Of a DNA stretch of 5,752 nucleotides, positions 1-5,731 are shown piece by piece. Made by a program: the position numbers and the translations under genes. This stretch comes from Bacteroidota bacterium. Its GTDB lineage: Bacteria > Bacteroidota > Bacteroidia > UBA8524. The DNA lies in the NCBI GenBank assembly GCA_003531115.1, contig DQHT01000141.1, positions 1-5,752 of the forward strand, given 5' to 3'. The notes beneath the pieces are model-generated. The model saw nothing but the letters and a program-made list of their open reading frames with translations. It was not told the origin of the DNA and searched no databases. How positions within the stretch are numbered: position 1 is the stretch's first letter; each line of letters begins with the position of its first letter.

Positions 1-7
1 GAGCCTG

Positions 8-26
8 CCCTGAGCCAGCCGAAGGG
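8..26. repeat. REP-like short dispersed repeat
   Basis: The block CCCTGAGCCAGCCGAAGGG has complementary ends (CCCT/AGGG). It resembles the CCCTGAGC...GTCGAAGGG family of small dispersed intergenic repeats that I recall from many bacterial genomes. A half copy, GTCGAAGGG, occurs at 3474-3482 in another intergenic spacer of this window, which supports a dispersed element rather than coding DNA. The stem is poorly paired in the middle, so I would not claim a strong hairpin. Confidence 0.4.
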
Positions 27-72
27 AAGTACGACGGACAGAGCAGAATCCTCAGGACAAGACACCTCTACC

Positions 73-86
73 TGAACACTGAACAC
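73..86. repeat. Tandem heptamer TGAACAC x2
   Basis: Two exact adjacent copies of TGAACAC lie in the gene-free leader. A second 7-base tandem repeat with a different unit occurs at 3489-3509, so period-7 repetition appears in two separate spacers. No function is visible. Confidence 0.5.
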
Positions 87-92
87 TTTTAT

Positions 93-149
93 CCGCCGAA
101 GCTCGCCGACATACCTTCGTCCTAAACCAATCTTGCCGAGCGAAGGCGG
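93..149. repeat. Imperfect inverted repeat upstream of the MBL gene
   Basis: The arms at 93-105 (CCGCCGAAGCTCG) and 137-149 (CGAGCGAAGGCGG) pair at 10 of 13 positions, with a three-base mismatch in the middle and a 31-base loop. The element sits about 90 bases before the MBL-fold gene. It has no T-run, so it is not a convincing intrinsic terminator; a REP-like element or a terminator of an upstream gene outside the window are both possible. Nothing else recognisable was found in 1-235. Confidence 0.35.
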
Positions 150-235
150 AGAAAACTCCTCACCGCCATTTTTCCCGCCATTATCGTTTAAGCCTGATCC
201 CTTCGTTTCAGCGACGTTTCTTTGTTTTACTTTTT

Positions 236-1372
236 ATGATGAAAGGCTTAAAGAAATTTCTAAAGATGATACTGATCCTTGTGCTTAGCCTGGTGCTTCT
301 TGTTGTTGTAGTGGGTTTTATCTTCATCAAAACCAGCAAAGAATTTGGCGGGAAGGCCAGTCAGGAGCAGCTTGACCGTTATGCCAAACTCGACTATTAT
401 TCAGACGGATCCTTTCAGAACCTCGATAATGTCGTGATGCAAAACATGGGCTTTTGGGAGGCATTAAAGATGATGCCCAAGTTTTTCAGCAATTCGCCGG
501 GACGAAAACCCGAAAAGGACCTGCCTGTGGAATTGATGGATTCAGTTGCCCTCACCCAAACCCCGGATACTTCTGTATTCGTGAACTGGTTCGGACATAG
601 CGCTATTCTCCTCCAATTGCACGGCAAAAAAATCATGATCGATCCGATGTTGGGCACCACCCCAGCCCCTCACCCCACCTTGGGCAAAAACCGCTTTCGG
701 CCGGGATTGCCTTTGGAAGCCGAACAACTCCCGGAGCTGGATATTGTGTTATTTTCTCACGACCATTACGACCACCTGGATTATGGCAGCGTGTTAAAGA
801 TCAAAGACAAAACTTCCCGCTTTCTGGTTCCTTTGGGACTGGCCAATCACCTCATACTTTGGGGTGTCGATTCCGCTAAGATCACGGAATTTGAATGGGG
901 TCAAAGTATGGGGATCGATGGCTATACCTTTGTTTGTACCCCCGCCCAGCACTTTTCCGGCCGCGGTATCGGCGACCGGGGCGCAACCCTTTGGTGTTCC
1001 TGGGTAGTGCAACATAATGGCAGCAGTATCTTTTTCAGCGGCGACAGTGGGTATGGACGGCATTTTAAAGAGATCGGCGAAAAGTATGGTCCTTTTGATT
1101 TTGCCATGCTGGAATGCGGCCAGTACAATGAAAAATGGAAAGAGATCCACATGATGCCCGAAGAAACCGCCCTGGCAGCAAAGGACCTGGGAGCCAAAGT
1201 CTTTATGCCCATCCATTGGGGCGCCTTTACCCTGGCCTTTCATGAATGGAATGAACCGGCGAAACGGGTTGCTTCCGAAGCGAAAAGGCTGAACTTGAAT
1301 TTGATCACGCCCATTATTGGTGAGACTATTGATGTGGAGGGGAAGATGGAGTTGAAGGCATGGTGGGGCTGA
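236..1372 (+). CDS. Membrane-anchored MBL-fold metallohydrolase (UlaG/NAPE-PLD type)
   Basis: This is a 378-residue metal-dependent hydrolase of the metallo-beta-lactamase superfamily. Residues 10-31 form one strongly hydrophobic segment after a Lys-rich start, so the protein is probably an N-terminally anchored inner-membrane protein with its catalytic domain in the periplasm. The domain opens with NWFGHSAILLQLHGKKIMID (residues 117-136), typical of the UlaG/NAPE-PLD branch. The zinc-site motif HDHYDH gives ligands H175, H177, D179 and H180. Further ligands are H239 (AQHF), D270 (SGDSG) and H327 (PIHWG), so the metal site is complete. Related proteins cleave phosphodiester bonds of N-acyl phosphatidylethanolamines or act on cyclic sugar phosphates; the substrate here cannot be told. 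The length fits the family. Two ATG codons stand in tandem (236 and 239) with no clear ribosome binding site, so the start could be one codon later. The gene appears to be single: the next gene starts 134 bases on and differs in composition. Confidence 0.9.
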   Translation: MMKGLKKFLKMILILVLSLVLLVVVVGFIFIKTSKEFGGKASQEQLDRYAKLDYYSDGSFQNLDNVVMQNMGFWEALKMMPKFFSNSPGRKPEKDLPVELMDSVALTQTPDTSVFVNWFGHSAILLQLHGKKIMIDPMLGTTPAPHPTLGKNRFRPGLPLEAEQLPELDIVLFSHDHYDHLDYGSVLKIKDKTSRFLVPLGLANHLILWGVDSAKITEFEWGQSMGIDGYTFVCTPAQHFSGRGIGDRGATLWCSWVVQHNGSSIFFSGDSGYGRHFKEIGEKYGPFDFAMLECGQYNEKWKEIHMMPEETALAAKDLGAKVFMPIHWGAFTLAFHEWNEPAKRVASEAKRLNLNLITPIIGETIDVEGKMELKAWWG

Positions 1373-1475
1373 AACAGTTGCCAGGAAGTTCGTCCCAATT
1401 TAATTTCTAGAATGCATAAGGGTTAAAGAAAAAAATGAGAAAATTCACTATATGTTTTTTTTACAACTATTTACT

Positions 1476-1483
1476 TACATTTG
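1476..1483 (+). promoter_or_regulatory. Candidate Bacteroidota -7 box (TACATTTG)
   Basis: TACATTTG matches the Bacteroidota sigma-factor -7 consensus TAnnTTTG exactly and lies 23 bases before the ATG at 1507, which would give a short leader. No clean TTTG -33 element is present at the usual 19-21 base spacing, where only a T-rich tract (1454-1462) is found. The call therefore rests on one box and position. Confidence 0.4.
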
Positions 1484-1506
1484 ATTTCTAACTAAATAGA
1501 AAAACC

Positions 1507-1950
1507 ATGAGAGTCTTAATTATTTTAATTGCACTTTTTACCACCCTAAACATTTCAGCAAAAACTAAACCTTGCTACAGAATCGTCAATAAACCAACCG
1601 GCTACACCGATCCGCAAACGGGAGTAACAACGTACAAAACCGCCACTACTGATGATGCAGTGGTCGAAGGTGTGAATTCTACAGTAATTAACTGCAATGG
1701 ATCCGGAAGCAATACATGTCCTTCTTGCCCTTTACTGGTATACCCGACAATCACATATTCTCAGTTTGAACTCGACAGATATAGTTCCTTATCAAACCAT
1801 GCCGAATTACAAATTGAAACAGGAAATCAAACCGGAGTTTATTCTGAATCCTGGGTGAATATAGACACCGGCTTAAACCAGATATTTGTTGTAGAATGGA
1901 GTGTCGATTCACAAACGGGAATTCAAAGTATGGTTATTTATATTCAGTAA
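1507..1950 (+). CDS. Small exported protein of unknown function, cysteine-containing
   Basis: This 147-residue protein is not recognised. Residues 1-18 (MRVLIILIALFTTLNISA) form a standard type I signal peptide with likely cleavage after SA, so the protein should be exported. The mature part has four cysteines: C23 alone, then C63, C71 and C74 in a CNGSGSNTCPSC cluster that contains a CPSC motif. These could form disulfides or bind a metal. A Thr-rich stretch (YTDPQTGVTTYKTATTDD) follows C23, and the C-terminal half alternates polar and hydrophobic residues as in a beta-sandwich, ending in VYIQ. The gene is AT-rich compared with the MBL gene upstream. It lies 16 bases before the next gene on the same strand, which suggests one transcript and perhaps linked function. 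A -7 box candidate sits just upstream. No catalytic motif was seen. Confidence 0.75.
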   Translation: MRVLIILIALFTTLNISAKTKPCYRIVNKPTGYTDPQTGVTTYKTATTDDAVVEGVNSTVINCNGSGSNTCPSCPLLVYPTITYSQFELDRYSSLSNHAELQIETGNQTGVYSESWVNIDTGLNQIFVVEWSVDSQTGIQSMVIYIQ

Positions 1951-1966
1951 ATATCGCTTCAACCTC

Positions 1967-3181
1967 ATGACCAAATTTCTTCTAACCCACTATCAAAAAT
2001 ATATAATCTCCCTATTAATCTTGTTTGTCCCTGGATTCATTCATGGACAAACAAGATTCTTTGAATTTTCTTTAGACACAATAATCTATACCGACCTTCT
2101 GTTTTCGTCCGATTTTTACTTTCATCACAATCTCGCTTATACTTCTCTTAAGAACACTGTTTATTTCCATAAACAGGAAGGGATGGCTGATTCACTGTTG
2201 ACATTTTATTCTCACAACCTCGAGACGCAACAATTTGACAGTCTCTGTTTTCAGAGTAATGATGATTTGAGATCTATTCTTCGCTTTGACCCGCAAATCA
2301 TATCAGTTAACGATTCTTTTTTGGTAATGAAGTATACAGATGAACTTCTTATTTTCAAACGAACCACGGGGAACCTTACCTTGGTTCGTTTGTTGCATTT
2401 GAATGAAACAGTAACTCACCTGAAAATACTGAGTGACTCAACCCTGTTTTTATGTTATAAAACCCTGGTTTTCTCCGATACAGGTAGCAAAGCAATGGGT
2501 CACCTGCATATTTACAATTGGAATAATAATGAATATGAATACTCTCTTCACAAGGAAGATATCTCCTACTTTTTAATGTATTGGCAGGCAAGTAGCACTA
2601 TAACAAGCACTAATACCTCCATTTATTACGCTGATAAATTCCAAAATTACGTATGTCGTTATAATTTTAAACTTGAATTACTTGACTCCATTCCTTTGAA
2701 AAAACCAAGAAATTGGAGAAACTCTGCTCGAAGCAATGCTGGTAAAATTCGTTCTCTTGAAAAGATTTCAGATCAGGATCAGTTTTATAATCAAGCCAGT
2801 CAGTTGGTTGAAGAACTCACCATAATGTCTCGTTTGAGTACTTTGAATGATACGACACTAATTGCAGTATATTATAGGAAGAAAGACAGTAAGGCTTTTT
2901 GCGAGATTCTCAGAATACGCGATGGTGAAATACTTTCTTTAGGAATTCAAGAAGATACAAATCTTGATCCGAATCGGATTATAACCAGAACAAATATCAA
3001 TAATATTTTTAGAAGAAGAATGTTTTATGCTGGCGAAAACAAGCTTATCATTTTCGAAAGTACAGATACCATTAATGCAATTGGAATGAAAGAAGAAGAT
3101 CGTTATGCAGCCATGCGAAAATACTTCGAAACACATCCGAGGAAATATGGCATGTTAATTTTTAGTGTCAAAATCCTATGA
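1967..3181 (+). CDS. Exported protein of unknown function, probable beta-propeller
   Basis: This 404-residue protein is not assigned to a named family. I chose ATG 1967 over the longer in-frame start at 1901: 1967 gives a clean signal peptide (hydrophobic residues 12-24, cleavage near FIHGQ, residues 24-28) and a 16-base gap after the preceding gene, while 1901 would overlap that gene by 50 bases and bury the signal. The mature part repeats a pattern of a short polar turn with N/D-S/T, a beta strand and a turn, as in NDSFLVMKYTDELLIFKRTTG (115-135), SDSTLFLCYKTLVF (156-169) and the segment around 216-244 ending in LLDSIPL. This is the rhythm of beta-propeller blades, such as the six-bladed 6-bladed/BF3164-like proteins common in Bacteroidota; that fold is an inference. 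A charged linker with basic clusters follows. The gene is AT-rich, co-directional with its neighbour and probably co-transcribed. Its stop codon lies only about 40 bases from a pseudogene remnant. Confidence 0.75.
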   Translation: MTKFLLTHYQKYIISLLILFVPGFIHGQTRFFEFSLDTIIYTDLLFSSDFYFHHNLAYTSLKNTVYFHKQEGMADSLLTFYSHNLETQQFDSLCFQSNDDLRSILRFDPQIISVNDSFLVMKYTDELLIFKRTTGNLTLVRLLHLNETVTHLKILSDSTLFLCYKTLVFSDTGSKAMGHLHIYNWNNNEYEYSLHKEDISYFLMYWQASSTITSTNTSIYYADKFQNYVCRYNFKLELLDSIPLKKPRNWRNSARSNAGKIRSLEKISDQDQFYNQASQLVEELTIMSRLSTLNDTTLIAVYYRKKDSKAFCEILRIRDGEILSLGIQEDTNLDPNRIITRTNINNIFRRRMFYAGENKLIIFESTDTINAIGMKEEDRYAAMRKYFETHPRKYGMLIFSVKIL

Positions 3182-3220
3182 AATACTGAGCATTCTTTCA
3201 GCATAAACGCATCTCTACCG

Positions 3221-3462
3221 AAAAAATACGAGAGTGACACAGAAGAAATAAACCACCCTGATATCCGGAGCATCCCCACCCTTTTATCATCGAAAGTATG
3301 GAAAGGTTTAAGGCCCTTAGTCCGGAACTACGGAACCGCATTTATTTCACCCACCTGAACCATACAAACCCTGGGCTTGATCCCAATTCTGAAGCTTCCA
3401 AAGCCATTGAAGCGGCCGGTTTTCATGTGGCACGAACGGGGATGGTTTTGGGGATGGATTGA
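3221..3462 (+). pseudogene. PqqB-like MBL protein, C-terminal remnant with frameshift
   Basis: No intact gene lies here, but two reading frames joined by one missing base give a coherent C-terminus. Frame one (3221-3274) reads KKYESDTEEINHPDIRSI. After one missing C in the C run at 3274-3277, the protein continues as PHPFIIESMERF and ends with THLNHTNPGLDPNSEASKAI, AAGFHVARTGM and a TGA at 3460-3462. The order DxxEINxxDIxxIPHPF, then HxNHTNP, then GFxVAxxGM is what I know from the C-terminal third of the PqqB-like metallohydrolases of Bacteroidota. The N-terminal two thirds with the HxHxDH site are absent; the MBL gene at 236 belongs to another branch and is not the missing part. A 54-codon ORF (ATG 3298) survives but is too short to fold as the enzyme. 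The gene seems to have been cut by the event that brought in the AT-rich pair upstream. Confidence 0.7.
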
Positions 3463-3488
3463 TTTTACGTTTAGTCGAAGGGTTTATT

Positions 3489-3510
3489 GACCATGGACCA
3501 TAGACCATGG
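3489..3510. repeat. Tandem heptamer GACCATR x3
   Basis: Three adjacent 7-base units, GACCATG, GACCATA and GACCATG, followed by one further G. They stand in the 215-base spacer between the PqqB-like remnant and the recombinase. Because each unit contains CCATG or CCATA, the block also looks like an imperfect palindrome (CCATGG at both ends). The rest of 3463-3677 shows no gene and no clear promoter; GCGGATGGT occurs twice in it (3522-3530 and 3651-3659). Confidence 0.65.
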
Positions 3511-3677
3511 TAAGGGAGGTAGCGGATGGTTATGAAAGATAGCAGAGGCAGGACAAAAATGACAGGATCCCTTGAACCAGGATTGAACTATCCAAATTCG
3601 GTAAAATTTTAGTCAGGAGAATGTAAAAACTGTTGATTGGCCTTGAATGAGCGGATGGTAAGGGGGAAATTTAGGGT

Positions 3678-4820
3678 ATGAATAATGTGTCGATTGAATT
3701 GATAGAGGTCTATCATCGCCAAAAATATTGTATCGGGATCCTTTTTAAGTATGATTCGCAAACCATACAAAAGTGCCGCGACGCCGGAGCCATGTGGAGC
3801 CGTTCACACCGCTGCTGGTTGCTGGAAAACACGGTTAAAAACTATTACACCCTGAAGAGTCTGCTGACAGGGTGTGGAAGTCTCAACGAATCAAAATTAC
3901 AAGCAGCTCATCGTGACAGGATGGCCGGCAAGATCCTCAACCGGGATTTCAGGCTGGAAGTTGCGGGTACCCCAAGTGATGAGGCACAAAAATATCTCGA
4001 ATTATTCAGGCAGTATTTAAGAACCAAGGCTTTTACCGAACGCACTGTTGACACGTACATGGGAATTATCAAGGCCTTTTTAAATTACTACCGCGACAGG
4101 GACCCGATGCAGTTAGACGTACGCGATTACAATGCCTACTGCGATCAACATGTGGTCAAAGGCGGTTATAGTTTGAGTTATCACAGGCAGGTGAGTTCAG
4201 CCTTGCGCAAGTTTTATGAAAATTTTAAGACCGGTAAGATGGAAATCGAAAAAATCGAAAGTCCGAAGAACCGATTTACCCTTCCAACGGTCCTTTCACG
4301 GGATGAAGTAACACGACTTATCCAGAAATCACCAAACGAAAAGGCGCGAATGATCGTAACTCTTCTTTATAGCACCGGTTTACGCGTTGGGGAACTGGTC
4401 GAATTGCAATGGGATCAAATTCAATATGACGAGGGGCTGATTTGGGTAAGGCGGGGTAAAGGAAAAAAAGACAGACAGGTTCCTTTAAGCAGCAAGGTGG
4501 CCGAGCAGTTGAATCACTATAAGAAACGTTTTGGTCAATCAACTTACGTTTTTGAAGGACAATATGGCGGTCCCTATACAGCCCGATCTGTAAATGCCTA
4601 CATAACCGCCATGGCGCAGGCTGCCCAAATCAAAAAAAAGGTGAGCGCCCATACCTTGCGCCATAGTTTTGCCACCCACCTCCTGGGTGGTGGGACCGAC
4701 CTTCGCTATATCCAAACACTTTTGGGCCACAGCAGCAGTAAGACCACAGAAATTTACACGCACGTGAGCATGCGTAAATTGAAGGAGTTGGAAAATCCCT
4801 TTGATAAGCTTAATTTGTAG
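3678..4820 (+). CDS. Tyrosine recombinase (Xer-like integrase)
   Basis: This 380-residue site-specific recombinase cuts and rejoins DNA through a 3'-phosphotyrosine. Residues 1-65 form an extra N-terminal module (FKYD.QTI, AGAMWSRSHRCWLLEN) that I recall from Bacteroidota integrases. Residues 104-185 are the SAM-like core-binding domain (LELFRQYLRTKAFTERTVDTY onward), and 203-376 the catalytic domain. All six catalytic positions are present: R236 (STGLRVGEL), K261 (RRGKGKKDR), H325 and R328 (SAHTLRHSF), H351 (LLGHSS) and the nucleophile Y360 (TEIYTHV). The protein should be active. The stretch between the beta-hairpin lysine and HTLRH is about 60 residues, as in XerC/XerD, and lacks the roughly 40-residue addition of IntI integrases. 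An AGGGGGAA run lies 9 bases before the ATG. An integron-like cassette begins 79 bases after the stop, on the same strand, making this the candidate cassette integrase. A degenerate phage or island integrase is the alternative. Confidence 0.9.
   Translation: MNNVSIELIEVYHRQKYCIGILFKYDSQTIQKCRDAGAMWSRSHRCWLLENTVKNYYTLKSLLTGCGSLNESKLQAAHRDRMAGKILNRDFRLEVAGTPSDEAQKYLELFRQYLRTKAFTERTVDTYMGIIKAFLNYYRDRDPMQLDVRDYNAYCDQHVVKGGYSLSYHRQVSSALRKFYENFKTGKMEIEKIESPKNRFTLPTVLSRDEVTRLIQKSPNEKARMIVTLLYSTGLRVGELVELQWDQIQYDEGLIWVRRGKGKKDRQVPLSSKVAEQLNHYKKRFGQSTYVFEGQYGGPYTARSVNAYITAMAQAAQIKKKVSAHTLRHSFATHLLGGGTDLRYIQTLLGHSSSKTTEIYTHVSMRKLKELENPFDKLNL
4787..4817 (+). promoter_or_regulatory. Weak candidate promoter reading into the cassette
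   Basis: GTTG (4787-4790) and TTAATTTG (4810-4817) are separated by 19 bases. Each differs by one base from the Bacteroidota -33 (TTTG) and -7 (TAnnTTTG) elements. The pair lies inside the last codons of the recombinase and would send transcripts through the hairpin region into the cassette gene, as a Pc promoter does in integrons. Such matches are expected by chance in AT-rich DNA, so this is only a candidate. Confidence 0.2.
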
Positions 4821-4899
4821 TTTATAAACGGCAACATGATTACCGATAACCAACCAATTTTCAGGGGTAATCGGAAAATGTTATTCCGCAATAAACGAG
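4821..4899 (+). other. Candidate attI-like recombination site
   Basis: The spacer between recombinase and cassette folds into a long imperfect hairpin. TTTAT (4821-4825) pairs with ATAAA (4891-4895), CGG (4829-4831) with CCG (4886-4888), AACAT (4833-4837) with ATGTT (4878-4882), and GATTACC (4838-4844) with GGTAATC (4866-4872), around a 21-base loop. The heptamer ATAAACG occurs on both edges (4824-4830 and 4891-4897), and GTTTATAAAC at 4820-4829 is a perfect palindrome. The second heptamer runs directly into the cassette junction G/TTAGCAAGC. Adjacent to a recombinase and ahead of the first cassette, this is where an attI site belongs. It lacks a CTAAC-type 5' box and so is not an ordinary attC. 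It could instead be a transcript-end structure of the recombinase gene, although no T-run follows. Confidence 0.45.
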
Positions 4900-5731
4900 T
4901 TAGCAAGCATTTATGAACAAACAGCTATTCACGACTATTTCTCTGCTCTTCGCTCATCTTTTTTGTCTAGCTCAAACTGATACCATGAGCACATTCAATG
5001 GTCAATACATTGTTTACGACTCTGCGAAGAATAATGCCTTTTCTCCCATATTTGAAGATGGATTAACTAGTTGGGGTAATCCAGATATTATGAGAGACCG
5101 ATGGATAATTGATTCCAACAATTTATTGATCTCTAGAATGATTAATAATGATTACGGTTACACCTATTATTCCTGGAATTTAAATGCTTCAGTCTCTCAT
5201 GAGGATATAAAAATAAGGCCATACCAATTTCACCTCATTAGCTTTACGGATTCAATTGGACGTCCGAATGGGATGACCTGCAATAGCCCTTTGCCATTTT
5301 TCACAACGTATCATGACAGTTGTCAATGCATTAAATCTATTCATATTCAAATTCCTATTGACAGTGTTATTAAACTCAATATGCAAGGCACGATTGACTC
5401 CGAATTAATTTCAATGAGGACGAAATTCTATGCAGTATTTCGTTATAATAATGAAGGATATCTAATAGCGAATGGATTCGAGGCTACGTCCTTAAAAAAT
5501 AGTAACCTTAGTCTTCTAATTTATCAAAAATTTGGGCAATGGAACTATTTTAATGATAGAGGTGACCCTGTTAAAACTGAAATCATTGAAATAAAAGAAT
5601 AACGCTTGCTAACACCGCGCAAGCCCAATGCTTTAATCAGTTTTCAAACTCAAGTGAAATACTTAACTTGAACATCCGTTTCCAAACTTACGCCCAGGTT
5701 TAAACTACGCACTGGGCCTGCGCGGAAAACG
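4900..5731 (+). mobile_element. Integron-like gene cassette (ORF plus attC)
   Basis: The unit runs from the junction G/TTAGCAAGC to G/TTAGGGTGC, 832 bases. It holds a single ORF starting 13 bases after the left junction and ending just before a long imperfect inverted repeat at its right end. The key evidence is that the first bases of the unit with the preceding G (GTTAGCAAGC, 4899-4908) are the exact reverse complement of the first bases of the right-end repeat (GCTTGCTAAC, 5604-5613). On circularisation, the right-end GCGCGGAAAACG would join TTAGCAAGC and restore a symmetric attC. That is the known signature of integron cassettes. The cassette is more AT-rich than the recombinase next to it. 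The right junction is followed by a similar ATG context, as if another cassette follows. Confidence 0.75.
4913..5602 (+). CDS. Cassette-borne exported protein of unknown function
   Basis: This 229-residue protein is not recognised. Residues 1-20 (MNKQLFTTISLLFAHLFCLA) form a signal peptide with cleavage near LAQ/TD; C18 is not in a lipobox, so a lipoprotein is unlikely. The mature protein has three cysteines, C123 and the close pair C137/C139 (DSCQC), and is rich in aromatic and polar residues with alternating strands (FYAVFRYNNEGYLIANGF, 172-189), suggesting a beta-rich extracytoplasmic domain. No catalytic motif stands out. The last part (LLIYQKFGQWNYFNDRGD, 201-218) has a turn that recalls YD-like repeat ends, but only one is present. 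The start lies 13 bases after the cassette junction with no Shine-Dalgarno sequence, and the stop overlaps the edge of the attC-like repeat, the tight packing usual for cassette genes. No promoter is seen inside the cassette; expression probably depends on transcription from upstream. Confidence 0.8.
   Translation: MNKQLFTTISLLFAHLFCLAQTDTMSTFNGQYIVYDSAKNNAFSPIFEDGLTSWGNPDIMRDRWIIDSNNLLISRMINNDYGYTYYSWNLNASVSHEDIKIRPYQFHLISFTDSIGRPNGMTCNSPLPFFTTYHDSCQCIKSIHIQIPIDSVIKLNMQGTIDSELISMRTKFYAVFRYNNEGYLIANGFEATSLKNSNLSLLIYQKFGQWNYFNDRGDPVKTEIIEIKE

Noticed and set aside
1..75. Open frame from the left edge (EPALSQPKG...), possibly the end of an upstream gene.
   Set aside because: It is only 24 codons, has low-complexity composition, and covers the REP-like repeat, so it is more likely non-coding.
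794..1243. Long antisense open frame within the MBL gene.
   Set aside because: It mirrors the codons of a gene with a complete metal-binding motif set, shows no recognisable domain, and has no separate start signals.
1373..1506. Search for an attC-like repeat or terminator after the MBL gene.
   Set aside because: CTAAC occurs at 1488-1492 and a T-run at 1454-1462, but no paired arms are present, so neither an attC nor an intrinsic terminator can be supported.
1901..1966. Longer N-terminus for the 1967-3181 gene, starting at ATG 1901.
   Set aside because: It would overlap the end of the preceding gene by 50 bases and put a basic, non-signal stretch ahead of a clean signal peptide. ATG 1967 fits better.
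3203..3209. A third ATAAACG heptamer just after the 1967-3181 gene, suggesting a further recombination site.
   Set aside because: No GTTAG junction or attC-like arms are near it, and one extra heptamer can arise by chance in AT-rich DNA of this length.
3678..4820. Calling the recombinase a true integron integrase (intI).
   Set aside because: The IntI-specific addition of about 40 residues before HTLRH is missing, so only its position beside the cassette supports that name.
4539..4853. Antisense open frame over the 3' end of the recombinase.
   Set aside because: It is a shadow of the HTLRH to Y360 region, whose catalytic residues prove the plus strand is coding.
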